A stretch of 64,000 nt of DNA from Streptomyces griseus subsp. griseus (lineage in GTDB: Bacteria > Actinomycetota > Actinomycetes > Streptomycetales > Streptomycetaceae), in NCBI RefSeq assembly GCF_000720255.1, contig NZ_JOJE01000012.1:62001-126000 (forward strand), in the 5' to 3' direction. The position numbers and the translations under genes are program-made. The first letter of the stretch is position 1, and the number at the start of each line of letters is the position of its first letter. Of this stretch, positions 44,113 through 53,608 are shown one piece after another. The notes beneath the pieces are model-generated. The model was not told the DNA's origin. It ran no database searches and saw nothing but the letters and a program-made list of their open reading frames with translations.

Positions 44113-44152
44113 CGCACGCCTCCCCATGCGCAGCCAGGGATCCTTGCCCCCT

Positions 44153-44623
44153 TCAGCCAGAGGTGAGGTCGGCACGCATAGCAGTACGAAGGGCAATGAG
44201 GGCCTCGGTCAGAGCGGCCATAGCGGAAGCCCACTCGGGATCTGTGCATACGTCGGCCTCGTCGAAGCGGTCCCGCAAGTCCCGGACTCGCGCAAATGCC
44301 TGGTTGGCCATATTGCCGAGATGCTCGGGAGCGATGATCAGCACTTGATAGCGCAGGTGGTAGGCATTGGTCGAGCCCAGGATCTCTCCCGCCTGTCCCA
44401 TGCGCTCTTCTCTGCTCAGGCCTACGCTGCGTTTCAGGTCCCGGAGTCGGTGCGTAGTGAGCGAGAGCGCCCCGAGGTACTCGGCATACAGCTCCTGTTT
44501 CACCGCGCGCTCTCGGGCCGAGTGCTCCCGCTGCCACCGTGACCGTTCGGCCAGAAGGGTTGTAGTGACGCCCAGGACGGCGCCGAGTGCAGTGCCCGCG
44601 AGAGTCCCCCAGTCCACGGTCAC
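44153..44623 (-). CDS. Hypothetical membrane-anchored coiled-coil protein
   Basis: 156 residues from GTG 44623 (TVDWGTLAGTALGAVLG). One N-terminal membrane segment (about 6-22) is followed by a charged, mostly helical region. No family is recognised. It is convergent with murJ, 40 nt from its stop. The longer frame running through the tRNA gene is rejected. The ribosome-binding site is weak. Confidence 0.6.
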   Translation of the reverse strand: MTVDWGTLAGTALGAVLGVTTTLLAERSRWQREHSARERAVKQELYAEYLGALSLTTHRLRDLKRSVGLSREERMGQAGEILGSTNAYHLRYQVLIIAPEHLGNMANQAFARVRDLRDRFDEADVCTDPEWASAMAALTEALIALRTAMRADLTSG

Positions 44624-44765
44624 ATCGTAGGGACGCCATGACCCTGGGGCCAGGGACGCCTTGCGCTCATACCGGCCATCTGAGACGGGATTGGAGACGG
44701 ACGACAGAGAGGGCGGCGCCCCCGGCCGGGTGCCGCCCTGTCGTTTCGCCTGGTCAAGGCAGTGG

Positions 44766-44837
44766 AGGCCGTGGCGGGAATCGAACCCACGTAACTCGCT
44801 TTGCAGGCGAGCCCCTAAACCACTCGGGCACACGGCC
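44766..44837 (-). tRNA. tRNA-Cys (anticodon GCA)
   Basis: On the minus strand, acceptor GGCCGTG pairs with CACGGCC. The anticodon stem is CTCGC/GCGAG with loop CTGCAAA. The T-arm is GTGGG-TTCGATT-CCCGC. The CCA end is not encoded. Confidence 0.95.
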
Positions 44838-45056
44838 GGGCTCCGAGTTCAGGAGGGGGAGTGGAGGCTCCCGGCCCGAACTCGGTGAGATGACCGTACG
44901 GCGGGGCAGCGGATGCGCTCAAGGGACACGCCACGGCCGCAATGGGACTGCCATACGCCGTTCATGAAACGGGGAGAGGGCGTAGGGCCAAGGGGGTAGG
45001 GGAGGTGCGGCTTTTGACAGGGGTCACGGTGGGCTTTGCGGCTTACGCTGGTCCGT

Positions 45057-46502
45057 ATGGCCGCCCTCGACAGCTCTGAGCTCACACGTCACGGCGAGGC
45101 GGACGAGGGGGTGTTGGGGCGGTCCCATCGGGCCCTCACGGTGGGGATCGTCTCCGTCGTCCTGCTCATCGCCTTCGAGGCGACCGCCGTGGGGACCGCG
45201 ATGCCCGTTGCCGCGCGGGAGCTTGACGGGGTGTCGCTGTACGCGTTCGCGTTCTCGGGGTACTTCACCACCAGCTTGTTCGGGATGGTGCTGGCCGGGC
45301 AGTGGTCGGACCGGCTTGGGCCGCTGGGGGCGTTGACCGGGGGGATCGCCGCCTTCGCCGCGGGGTTGGTGGTGTCGGGGTCGGCCGGGGTGATGTGGGT
45401 GTTCATCCTGGGCCGGGCCGTGCAGGGGCTCGGGGGCGGATTGGTGATCGTCGCGCTGTACGTCGTCGTGGGGCGGGCCTATCCGGAAACTCTGCGGCCG
45501 GCGATCATGGCCGCGTTCGCGGCGTGCTGGGTCGTGCCGTCCGTCGTCGGGCCGCTCGTCTCGGGTGTCGTGACCGAGCAGCTCGGGTGGCGGTGGGTGT
45601 TCGTCGGGATACCCGTCCTCGTTGTCTTCCCCCTCCTTCTCGCCCTGCCGCAGATACGGAAGCGAGCCGCCGGGCCCGTGGCGGGCCAAGAAGCCGGCGC
45701 GTTCGACCTGCGTCGCATCCGTCTCGCGCTCGGTATCTCCCTCGGCACCGCGCTCCTCCAGTACGCCGCCCAGGACCTACGTCCGCTCTCGGCCGTCCCC
45801 GGTGCCCTGGGCGCCGCGCTGCTCGTGCCGGCCGTGCTGGGGCTGTTGCCCCGGGGCACCTACCGGGCGGCGCGCGGACTGCCGTCGGTCGTGTTGTTGA
45901 GGGGCGTGGCCGCGGGATCCTTCATCGGCGCCGAGTCCTTCGTACCGCTGATGCTGGTCACCCAGCGGGGCCTGGCACCGACACTCGCCGGGCTCTCGCT
46001 CGCGGCCGGCGGGGCGACCTGGGCGCTGGCTTCGTGGGCGCAGTCACGGTCACGGATGGAGCCGTACCGGGAGAGGCTGATGACGGTGGGGATGCTGCTG
46101 GTGGCCGCGGCCATCGCGACCGCGCCCAGCGTGCTGCTCCCCGCCGTGCCCGTGTGGACCGTCGCCGTGGCGTGGGCGTTCGGCTGCTTCGGGATGGGGC
46201 TGGTGATCTCCTCCACCAGTGTGCTGCTGCTCCAGCTCTCCGCCCCGGCGGAAGCCGGCACCAACTCCGCCGCCCTGCAGATCTCCGACGGACTCTCCAA
46301 CGTGCTGCTGCTCGCCGCGGGGGGCGCCGCCTTCGCCGCGCTCGGCGGCGGGGACGTCACCCACGGCGCCGCCGCCCAGGAAGCCGCCACGGCCTCCGCC
46401 GGCTCCCATCCCGCCGCCTACGCCGCCGTCTTCCTCCCGATGGCGTCAGTCGCCCTCCTGGGGGCGTGGGTGACCACCCGACTGCGCGAACGGGGGCAGT
46501 GA
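45057..46502 (+). CDS. MFS multidrug-type transporter
   Basis: A 481-residue major facilitator with about 13-14 membrane segments beginning near residue 28 (VGIVSVVLLIAFEATAVGTAMP, then FSGYFTTSLFGMVLAGQWSD). It resembles DHA-type drug/proton antiporters. The ATG at 45057 is used; the in-frame codons upstream lie too close to the TTGACA box at 45014. The substrate is unknown. It stands alone between tRNA-Cys and the helicase gene. Confidence 0.88.
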   Translation: MAALDSSELTRHGEADEGVLGRSHRALTVGIVSVVLLIAFEATAVGTAMPVAARELDGVSLYAFAFSGYFTTSLFGMVLAGQWSDRLGPLGALTGGIAAFAAGLVVSGSAGVMWVFILGRAVQGLGGGLVIVALYVVVGRAYPETLRPAIMAAFAACWVVPSVVGPLVSGVVTEQLGWRWVFVGIPVLVVFPLLLALPQIRKRAAGPVAGQEAGAFDLRRIRLALGISLGTALLQYAAQDLRPLSAVPGALGAALLVPAVLGLLPRGTYRAARGLPSVVLLRGVAAGSFIGAESFVPLMLVTQRGLAPTLAGLSLAAGGATWALASWAQSRSRMEPYRERLMTVGMLLVAAAIATAPSVLLPAVPVWTVAVAWAFGCFGMGLVISSTSVLLLQLSAPAEAGTNSAALQISDGLSNVLLLAAGGAAFAALGGGDVTHGAAAQEAATASAGSHPAAYAAVFLPMASVALLGAWVTTRLRERGQ

Positions 46503-46591
46503 GCCGGCGGAACTCACCGCGTTCGCAACCGTTCCCGGGCTCCCCCTGTGACGTGAATCCCACCTCCCCGCGGCCCGGCGGTGTTCGCGTG

Positions 46592-46618
46592 TTGACGCCT
46601 TGGGGCCGCCGGTAGGGT
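46592..46618 (+). promoter_or_regulatory. Vegetative promoter candidate of the helicase gene
   Basis: TTGACG (46592-46597) and TAGGGT (46613-46618) are separated by 15 bp, slightly short. It lies 68 bp before the helicase GTG. Confidence 0.5.
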
Positions 46619-46685
46619 GGCCCGGTTGTCATACGTAGCCGAGCGCCGAACGAAGCCACCGCCAGCCCGACCCCGTACGGAGACC

Positions 46686-48545
46686 GTGACTACCGCCCGC
46701 CCGTCGCCCGCCACCACCCTCAACGGAGAGCCCTCCGGGCCCGCATCCATGTCTGCTTCCTCCACCGCTTCCCACTCCCACCACCTGTCGCCCGCCTTCC
46801 CCGGCCGGGCGCCGTGGGGCACCGCCAGCAAGCTGCGTGCCTGGCAGCAGGGGGCCATGGACAAGTACATCCAGGAGCAGCCGCGTGACTTCCTCGCCGT
46901 CGCCACGCCCGGCGCCGGCAAGACGACCTTCGCGCTGACGCTGGCGTCCTGGCTGCTGCACCACCACGTCGTGCAGCAGGTGACCGTCGTCGCGCCCACC
47001 GAGCACCTGAAGAAGCAGTGGGCGGAGGCCGCCGCGCGGATCGGGATCAAGCTGGACCCGGAATACAGCGCGGGCCCGCTCGGCAAGGACTACCACGGTG
47101 TCGCCGTGACGTACGCGGGTGTCGGCGTCCGGCCCATGCTGCACCGCAACCGGTCCGAGCAGCGCAAGACGCTCGTCATCCTCGACGAGATCCACCACGC
47201 CGGTGACTCGAAGTCGTGGGGTGAGGCCTGCCTGGAGGCGTTCGAGCCCGCCACGCGCCGCCTCGCCCTCACCGGTACGCCGTTCCGCTCCGACACCAAC
47301 CCCATCCCCTTCGTGACGTACGAGGAGGGCAACGACGGGATCCGGCGGTCCGCCGCCGACTACACCTACGGCTACGGCTCGGCCCTCGCGGACAACGTCG
47401 TGCGCCCGGTCATATTCCTCTCCTACAGCGGCAACATGCGCTGGCGCACCAAGGCGGGCGACGAGATCGCCGCCCGGCTCGGCGAGCCGATGACCAAGGA
47501 CGCGATCAGCCAGGCCTGGCGTACGGCGCTGGATCCGCGCGGCGAGTGGATGCCGAGCGTGCTGCGCGCCGCCGACCAGCGGCTGACCGAGGTCAGGAAG
47601 GCCATCCCCGACGCCGGCGCGCTGGTCATCGCCTCCGACCAGGAGTCCGCGCGCGCGTACGCCAAGCTGATCCGGGAGATCACGGGCGACAAGGCGACCC
47701 TGGTCCTCTCCGACGACGCCGGCGCCTCCAGCCGGATCGACGAGTTCAGCCACAGCACCGACCGCTGGATGGTCGCGGTCCGCATGGTGTCCGAAGGCGT
47801 CGACGTGCCCCGGCTGGCGGTCGGCGTGTACGCGACGACGATCTCGACACCGCTGTTCTTCGCGCAGGCCGTCGGACGTTTCGTACGGTCCCGGCGGCGC
47901 GGCGAGACGGCGTCCGTGTTCCTGCCCACGGTCCCCGACCTGCTCGGCTTCGCCAACGAGATGGAGCGCGAGCGCGACCACGTCCTCGACAAGCCCAAGA
48001 AGGAGGGCGAGGAGGACCCGTACGCCGAGTCCGAGAAGGAGATGGACGAGGCGAACCGGGAGCAGGACGAGGACACCGGCGAGCAGGAGCAGTTCGCCTT
48101 CGAGGCGCTGGAGTCCGAGGCCGTCTTCGACCGGGTCATGTACAACGGCGCCGAGTTCGGCATGCAGGCCCACCCGGGCAGCGAGGAGGAGCAGGACTAC
48201 CTCGGCATCCCCGGCCTCCTCGAACCCGACCAGGTCCAGCTGCTGCTCCAGAAGCGGCAGGCCAAGCAGATCGCGCACAGCAAGAAGAAGCCGGACGCGG
48301 AGGCCGACCTGCTGGAGGTGCCCGCCGAGCGGCGGCCGGTCGTCTCGCACAAGGAGATGATGGAGCTGCGCAAGCAGCTCAACACGATGGTCGGCGCGTA
48401 CGTCCACCAGAGCGGCAAGCCGCACGGCGTCATCCACACCGAGCTGCGCCGCGTGTGCGGTGGGCCGCCGAGCGCGGAGGCGACGGCGGGCCAGTTGCGG
48501 CAGCGGATCGCCAAGGTGCAGGAGTGGGCCACGCGGATGCGATGA
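46686..48545 (+). CDS. DEAD/DEAH-type superfamily-2 helicase
   Basis: 619 residues from GTG 46686 (CGGAG upstream); ATG 46749 is a shorter option. Walker A is TPGAGKTTF (about 75-83) and the DEIHH box is at about 167. SAT-equivalent TGTPFR and motif VI QAVGRFVRSRRRGE follow. A highly acidic, Glu/Asp-rich insertion (about 435-480) lies after the second RecA domain, and the C-terminal third is mostly helical. It resembles the stand-alone SF2 helicases of actinobacteria; the nucleic-acid target is unknown. Confidence 0.9.
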   Translation: MTTARPSPATTLNGEPSGPASMSASSTASHSHHLSPAFPGRAPWGTASKLRAWQQGAMDKYIQEQPRDFLAVATPGAGKTTFALTLASWLLHHHVVQQVTVVAPTEHLKKQWAEAAARIGIKLDPEYSAGPLGKDYHGVAVTYAGVGVRPMLHRNRSEQRKTLVILDEIHHAGDSKSWGEACLEAFEPATRRLALTGTPFRSDTNPIPFVTYEEGNDGIRRSAADYTYGYGSALADNVVRPVIFLSYSGNMRWRTKAGDEIAARLGEPMTKDAISQAWRTALDPRGEWMPSVLRAADQRLTEVRKAIPDAGALVIASDQESARAYAKLIREITGDKATLVLSDDAGASSRIDEFSHSTDRWMVAVRMVSEGVDVPRLAVGVYATTISTPLFFAQAVGRFVRSRRRGETASVFLPTVPDLLGFANEMERERDHVLDKPKKEGEEDPYAESEKEMDEANREQDEDTGEQEQFAFEALESEAVFDRVMYNGAEFGMQAHPGSEEEQDYLGIPGLLEPDQVQLLLQKRQAKQIAHSKKKPDAEADLLEVPAERRPVVSHKEMMELRKQLNTMVGAYVHQSGKPHGVIHTELRRVCGGPPSAEATAGQLRQRIAKVQEWATRMR

Positions 48546-48683
48546 CGGGTGACACGAGGGGGCGTGCGCAACCCGCTCACACGTCGTACATATCGGGACA
48601 AACCGAGGTAGTCCCTCCAGGTCGATGCCCGGATTCTGGACGGAGCCTTCCGCTCAGCGAACCGGCTTCGCTACTGTCCCGCT

Positions 48684-48812
48684 ACGCACACGCCCCGTGG
48701 CAGCGCCGCCGCGGAGCGCAGCCGTGAAGCGACTCGGCCCGGGCGGACCGGGCCGCAGGCCGATCGGCGGCCTCTGAAGCGCGTCGCCGACGGGACTCGG
48801 CGACGCATCTTT
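48684..48812 (+). ncRNA. Putative three-hairpin RNA upstream of iclR-type gene
   Basis: Three successive hairpins: CGGCCCGG/CCGGGCCG (48735-48755), AGGCCG/CGGCCT (48757-48773) and a terminator-like GCGTCGCCGA/TCGGCGACGC (48781-48806) followed by ATCTTTT. TACTGT at 48672 with an 18-bp spacer to TTCCGC is a weak promoter candidate. It is either a small RNA or an attenuating leader of the regulator gene, whose GTG is 44 nt after the T-run. Confidence 0.45.
48781..48812 (+). terminator. Terminator-like hairpin before iclR-type gene
   Basis: A 10-bp perfect stem, 6-nt loop and T-rich 3' side (ATCTTTT). It lies 235 nt after the helicase stop. Confidence 0.7.
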
Positions 48813-48856
48813 TCGCTTGGGGGCCTCCGACCTCACCACTTGGAGGAGTGGGCGTC

Positions 48857-49498
48857 GTGACCGCGGAGACCTCTCAGACGCTCGACCGAGGACTACGGGT
48901 CCTCAAGCTGCTGGCCGACACGGACCATGGGCTGACCGTCACCGAGCTATCCAACAAACTGGGCGTGAACCGGACCGTGGTGTACCGGTTGCTCGCCACA
49001 CTCGAGCAGCACACGCTCGTACGGCGTGATCTGGGCGGACGTGCCCGGGTGGGCCTCGGGGTGCTGCGCCTGGGCCGACAGGTCCATCCGCTGGTACGGG
49101 AGGCCGCGCTGCCGGCATTGCGATCGCTGGCGGAGGACATCGGGGCGACGGCCCATCTGACGCTGGTGGACGGGGCGGAGGCGCTCGCCGTCGCCGTCGT
49201 CGAGCCGTCCTGGACCGACTACCACGTGGCGTACCGTGCGGGATTCCGCCATCCCCTGGACCGGGGGGCGGCGGGGCGGGCGATTCTCGCCGCGCGGCAG
49301 CGGCCGTCGGGGGGGCCGGGGTACACCCTGACGCACGGGGAGCTGGAGGCGGGGGCGAGTGGGGCCGCGGCGCCGTTGCTCGGAGTCACCGGGGTGGAGG
49401 GGAGCGTGGGCGTCGTGATGTTGGCGGACGCGGTGCCGGAGCGGGTGGGGCCGCGGGTCGTGGACGCGGCGCGGGAGGTGGCTGAGGCGTTGCGCTGA
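48857..49498 (+). CDS. IclR-family transcriptional regulator
   Basis: 213 residues. The N-terminal winged helix (about 8-65, QTLDRGLRVLKLL ... LGVNRTVVYRLLATLEQ) precedes the IclR effector domain, which is shortened by about 30 residues relative to the usual 250. GTG 48857 has GGAGGA upstream and starts the normal IclR N terminus. It is preceded by a terminator-like hairpin, so it may be attenuated. Targets are unknown. Confidence 0.9.
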   Translation: MTAETSQTLDRGLRVLKLLADTDHGLTVTELSNKLGVNRTVVYRLLATLEQHTLVRRDLGGRARVGLGVLRLGRQVHPLVREAALPALRSLAEDIGATAHLTLVDGAEALAVAVVEPSWTDYHVAYRAGFRHPLDRGAAGRAILAARQRPSGGPGYTLTHGELEAGASGAAAPLLGVTGVEGSVGVVMLADAVPERVGPRVVDAAREVAEALR

Positions 49499-49545
49499 GG
49501 CGCGCTGCGGTGCCGGGTTGCTGTGCTGAGGGCTTGTGTTGTTGC

Positions 49546-49575
49546 CCGGTGCCGGTGCCGGTGCCGGTGCCGGTG
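49546..49575. repeat. CCGGTG hexamer array
   Basis: Five tandem CCGGTG copies in the gap between the IclR-type gene and the Lon-like protease. Probably slippage; no coding role is seen. Confidence 0.8.
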
Positions 49576-49681
49576 CTGGGGTGGGTCGCGCGGCCCGGCG
49601 CTGCCGGGTCGCCGCCCGCGCCCACCCTCCCCCGGGGAGACCCGAGGTTGGCTGAAACGTCCCCTCCGTTAGATTGATCCC

Positions 49682-50473
49682 GTGCTCTCTCGCCTCACTC
49701 GTCTCCAGGCCCTCGCCGTCTGTGCCGTGCCCGTCGTGGCGCTGGTCGCCACGGCCGCGTTTGTGCCGCTGCCGTTTTCCGTGGCGGAGCCGGGGATGAC
49801 GGCGAACGTGCTCGGGGCGAACAAGGGGGAGGCGGTGATCACGATCTCCGGTGCGCCGACGCGGAAGACCAGCGGCCAGCTGCGGATGACGACCATCGAG
49901 GCGACCTCACCGGACGCGGACGTCTCGCTCGGCGACGTGATCGACGGCTGGTTCCGCGGCGACCAGGCGATCATGCCGCGTGACTCGGTCTACCCCAGCG
50001 GCGAGTCCACCAAGGAGATCGAGCAGCACAACACCGCGCAGATGAAGGAGTCCCAGGACACCGCGACCGAGGCCGCGCTCGACTACCTGCACCTCGACAG
50101 CAAGGACGTCAAGGTCACGCTGAAGCTCGCGGACGTCGGCGGCCCCAGCGCCGGACTGCTGTTCACGCTCGGCATCGTCGACAAGCTCGACGGCGACGGC
50201 AGCGGCGGCGACCTGACCGGCGGCCGCACCATCGCCGGTACGGGGACGATCGACGCCGACGGGAAGGTGGGCGCGGTCGGAGGCGTGGGGCTGAAGACGC
50301 AGGCCGCCCGCAGGGACGGCGCGACCGTCTTCCTCGTACCGAAGGACGAGTGCTCCGACGCCAAGTCCAACCTGCCGAAGGGCCTGCGCCTGATCCCGGT
50401 GACCACACTGAAGGGCACGGTCGACGCCCTCGTGTCCCTGGAGAAGGGCAAGGGCTCCGTCCCCACCTGTTAG
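49682..50473 (+). CDS. Secreted Lon-like (S16) protease
   Basis: 263 residues. A signal/anchor segment (about 9-30) leads to a Lon-type S16 proteolytic domain (about 125-260). The catalytic Ser is S156 in GGPSAGL and the Lys is probably K205 in the GGVGLK segment. Related YlbL-like proteins are about 340 residues and carry a PDZ domain; here the PDZ appears missing or much reduced. GTG 49682 begins the hydrophobic signal. The substrate is unknown. Confidence 0.85.
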   Translation: MLSRLTRLQALAVCAVPVVALVATAAFVPLPFSVAEPGMTANVLGANKGEAVITISGAPTRKTSGQLRMTTIEATSPDADVSLGDVIDGWFRGDQAIMPRDSVYPSGESTKEIEQHNTAQMKESQDTATEAALDYLHLDSKDVKVTLKLADVGGPSAGLLFTLGIVDKLDGDGSGGDLTGGRTIAGTGTIDADGKVGAVGGVGLKTQAARRDGATVFLVPKDECSDAKSNLPKGLRLIPVTTLKGTVDALVSLEKGKGSVPTC

Positions 50474-50589
50474 TGGCTGTCCTGACCCACCGCGGCAGCC
50501 GCCGTGGTCCTGGGTACGGAGGCCGGTCGCAGACCCACCTCCGGGTCCGGCCCAGGCGGGCCCGAGCCGGCGCTCTTTCTTTATAAGCC

Positions 50590-51543
50590 CTACTTCACGA
50601 ATCCCTCCTTCTTCAGCCAGTCCAACCCCACCTGATGCGGATCCTCCCCCTCCACGTCCACCTTCGCGTTCAGCTCCTGCGCCACCGTGTTGTCCAGCTT
50701 CTCGGTGATCGGGTTCAGTACCTCCGCGATCGCGGGCCACTTCTTCAGGGTCTCGGTGTTGATCTCGGGGGCCGCGTTGTAGTTGGGGAAGAACTTCTTG
50801 TCGTCGTCCATCACCACCAGGTCCATCGACGTGATCCGCCCGTCGGTGGTGAACACCTCCCCGTACACGCAGCTCCCTTTCGCAGCCTGCGTGTAGATGA
50901 TCCCGGTGTCCATCTGGGTGATCCGGCCCGACGGCACGTCCATCCCGTACGCCCTCCGCATCCCCGGCAGCCCGTCCGCGCGGTTGGCGAACTCGCCCTC
51001 CACGCACAGCGTCACCGCGCCCGGATCCCTCTTGGCCAGCACGGCCACGTCGGACAGCGTCTTCGTGCCGTACTTCTTGAAGTTGGCCCGGTTCATCGCC
51101 AGTGCGTAGGTGTTGTTCAGCCGGGACGGCGGCAGCCAGGTCAGCCCGTTCCTCAGGTCGGCGTCGCGCACCGCCTCCCACTGGCGGTACGGGTCGGTGA
51201 TGGGCTCGCTGTTGCCCTGGTACGTGATCCAGGCCGTGCCCGTGTACTCGTACATGGCGTCGGCGTCGCCCTTGAGGACCGCCTCCCGGCCGCCGATGGA
51301 CCCCTGGATGCCGGTGCGGTCCAGGACGTCCGCTCCGGCCGCCTGGAAGGCGATGCCCATGATCGCGCCCATGACGAGGCTCTCGGTGAACGACTTGGAC
51401 GTCACCGTCAGATGGGCGCCCTTGAGCGGCTCGCCCCGGCCGATCGAGCCCGGTTCGACGTCGTCGGCCATGGGGGAGCCGCTGGTCAGTCCGCAGCCGG
51501 CCGTCACAGCGAGAGCCGCCGCCGGCCACCCGAGCCGCCTCAC
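50590..51543 (-). CDS. Glycine betaine/choline-binding lipoprotein (OpuC/OsmF type)
   Basis: 317 residues. The signal peptide ends in a lipobox (VTAGC, Cys at about 17). The QAT-family binding fold shows KSFTESLVMGAI and the DADAMYEYTGTAW segment. It captures betaine, choline or a related quaternary ammonium compound. GTG 51543 overlaps the stop of the permease (GTGA). Last gene of the operon. Confidence 0.9.
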   Translation of the reverse strand: MRRLGWPAAALAVTAGCGLTSGSPMADDVEPGSIGRGEPLKGAHLTVTSKSFTESLVMGAIMGIAFQAAGADVLDRTGIQGSIGGREAVLKGDADAMYEYTGTAWITYQGNSEPITDPYRQWEAVRDADLRNGLTWLPPSRLNNTYALAMNRANFKKYGTKTLSDVAVLAKRDPGAVTLCVEGEFANRADGLPGMRRAYGMDVPSGRITQMDTGIIYTQAAKGSCVYGEVFTTDGRITSMDLVVMDDDKKFFPNYNAAPEINTETLKKWPAIAEVLNPITEKLDNTVAQELNAKVDVEGEDPHQVGLDWLKKEGFVK

Positions 51544-52373
51544 CTCCCCACCTCCAGCCCGCGCGGCCGCAACAGCACCTCCGCCAGTGAGGCCAGCCAG
51601 TCGACGAGCAGCGCCAGGGCGACGGTGAGGACCGAGCCCAGCACCAGCACCGGCATCCGCTGGTTGGTGATGCCGGCGGTGATCAGCACGCCCAGGCCGC
51701 CGCCCCCGCCGAACGTCGCCAGGGTCGCGGTGCCGACGTTCAGGACGAGGGCCGTGCGCACGCCCGCCAGGATCAGCGGGACGGCCAGCGGGAGTTCGAC
51801 CCTGCGGAGCACGCCCATCGGGGACATACCGATGCCCCGCGCCGCCTCCAGCACCGTCGGGTCGTTCGCCTTCAGGCCCGCGATGGTGTTCGACAGCACG
51901 GGCAGCACGGCGTACGCGATCATGCCGATCAGGGCCGATCTGCGGCCGATGCCCAGCCAGATCACCAGCAGGGCGAGCAGACCGATCGCCGGGGTCGCCT
52001 GGCCCATGTTGGCGATGGTCGTCGCGAGCGGGCTCGCCTTCCGGAACGCCCGGCGGGTCAGCAGGATGCCCAGCGGAATGGCGATGATCAACACGAAGAA
52101 GGTCGAGATCACGGTGAGCTGCACGTGCTGCCACAAAGCCTTGGAGACCTGGCCGTGCGCCAGCGCGTTCTCCGAGATCCGGTCCAGGTCCGCCTGCCGG
52201 AACCACAGCCAGGTCGCCAGCAGCAGGGCCACCAGGAACAGGGGCAGGATCGTCAGTTTCTGCCAGGTGATCCGTCCGCCCGCCGGGCTCGGCGGGGGAG
52301 GAGCCTCGGCCTCCTCCTCGTACACCGGGTCGTCCCGCTCCGTGCGGTCGTCCTCCAGATCGGGGGCCGTCAC
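51540..52373 (-). CDS. Betaine-type ABC permease
   Basis: 277 residues with an acidic, disordered N-terminal tail (about 1-35) and six membrane segments. The EAA-like loop LEAARGIGMSPMGVLRRVELPLAVP is characteristic of OpuCB/OsmW permeases. GTG 52373 overlaps the ATPase stop (GTGA). It forms the channel with the other permease. Confidence 0.92.
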   Translation of the reverse strand: MTAPDLEDDRTERDDPVYEEEAEAPPPPSPAGGRITWQKLTILPLFLVALLLATWLWFRQADLDRISENALAHGQVSKALWQHVQLTVISTFFVLIIAIPLGILLTRRAFRKASPLATTIANMGQATPAIGLLALLVIWLGIGRRSALIGMIAYAVLPVLSNTIAGLKANDPTVLEAARGIGMSPMGVLRRVELPLAVPLILAGVRTALVLNVGTATLATFGGGGGLGVLITAGITNQRMPVLVLGSVLTVALALLVDWLASLAEVLLRPRGLEVGR

Positions 52374-53608
52374 GCCTTCTCCTCCCCGCCGACGCCCTCC
52401 TGCTCCGCGTGCGTCTGCGCGGCCCGCAGCTCCTCCAACGCGTGACGGTGTTCGACGGCCGCCAGGCGGTCGGCCTCCATCAGCTGGTGCACGGAATTCA
52501 TGAGCGTCTCCACGTCGACCACCCCGGTGTACTCCCCACGCCGTCCGGTGACCGGGACACGTCCGGCGCTGTCCGTGAGCACCGCCTCCAGCGCGTCCCG
52601 CAGGGTGGCGTCCCGGGTCACCGTGCCGGCCACCAGCGTGCCCGCGCGGGCCAGCGAGCCCCGGGCGCGCATCAGGTCGCCGCGCCGCAGCCACTTGTAG
52701 GGCCGGCCACGCTTGTCGAGCAGCAGGATCTCGTTGGAGCCGCTGTCGCGGAGCCGGTTGAAGAACTCCTGGAGCGGATCGTCGATGGTCACCGTCGGGT
52801 AGTCGGTGATCTCCACGTCCCGTATACGGGTGAGGTCGAGCCGCTTCAGGGCGGCGCCCGCGCCGACGAACCCGGAGACGAAGTCGTCCGCCGGGTTGGT
52901 GAGGATCGCCTCCGGGGTGTCGAACTGCGCGATGTGCGAGTGCTCGCGCAGCACCGCGATCCGGTCGCCCAGCTTGATCGCCTCGTCGAAGTCGTGGGTG
53001 ACGAACACGATCGTCTTGTGCAGCTCGTGCTGGAGGCGGATCAGCTCGTCCTGGAGGTGGTCGCGGGTGATCGGGTCGACGGCCCCGAACGGCTCGTCCA
53101 TCAGCAGCACCGGCGGATCGGCCGCGAGCGCCCGGGCCACCCCCACGCGCTGCTGCTGGCCGCCGGAGAGCTGGCGGGGGTAGCGGCCGTGGAACTCGCC
53201 GGGGTCGAGGCCGACGAGGTCGAGCATCTCCTCGACGCGGGCCGTGACCCGGTCCCTGGACCAGCCGGCCATCCTCGGGACCAGCGCGATGTTCTGGGCG
53301 ACCGTCATGTGCGGGAACAGCCCGGAGGACTGGATCGCGTACCCGACCTCGCGGCGCAGCTTCACCGGGTCGATGTGGGTGACGTCCGCGCCGCCGATGC
53401 GGATACGGCCGCCGGTCGGCTCGATCAGCCGGTTGATCATCTTCAGGGTGGTCGACTTGCCGCACCCGGACGGGCCGACGAAGACGACCGTCTCACCCGC
53501 GCCGATCTCCATGTTCACGTTGTCGACGGCCGGGCTGGGACTGCCCGGGTACCGCTTGGAGAGGTTCTCCAGCTCGATCGTGGCGCCGGTGGCGCTCCTC
53601 TCAGGCAC
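52370..53608 (-). CDS. Betaine-type ABC ATPase with CBS domains
   Basis: 412 residues of the OpuCA/ProV class. Walker A is GPSGCGKST (about 45-53), the signature LSGGQQQR is at about 145, and Walker B is LLMDEPFGAVD. A C-terminal pair of CBS domains (about 265-390) in homologues senses ionic strength or nucleotides. GTG 53608 overlaps the preceding permease end by 8 bases. It energises uptake of osmoprotectants. Confidence 0.93.
   Translation of the reverse strand: MPERSATGATIELENLSKRYPGSPSPAVDNVNMEIGAGETVVFVGPSGCGKSTTLKMINRLIEPTGGRIRIGGADVTHIDPVKLRREVGYAIQSSGLFPHMTVAQNIALVPRMAGWSRDRVTARVEEMLDLVGLDPGEFHGRYPRQLSGGQQQRVGVARALAADPPVLLMDEPFGAVDPITRDHLQDELIRLQHELHKTIVFVTHDFDEAIKLGDRIAVLREHSHIAQFDTPEAILTNPADDFVSGFVGAGAALKRLDLTRIRDVEITDYPTVTIDDPLQEFFNRLRDSGSNEILLLDKRGRPYKWLRRGDLMRARGSLARAGTLVAGTVTRDATLRDALEAVLTDSAGRVPVTGRRGEYTGVVDVETLMNSVHQLMEADRLAAVEHRHALEELRAAQTHAEQEGVGGEEKA

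Noticed and set aside
44153..44833. Longer version of the hypothetical gene running through tRNA-Cys
   Set aside because: It would translate across the tRNA gene; the GTG at 44623 is a more reasonable start.
45014..45049. TTGACA...TACGCT as promoter of the MFS gene
   Set aside because: The -35 is excellent but the spacer is 24 bp, too long for a standard promoter.
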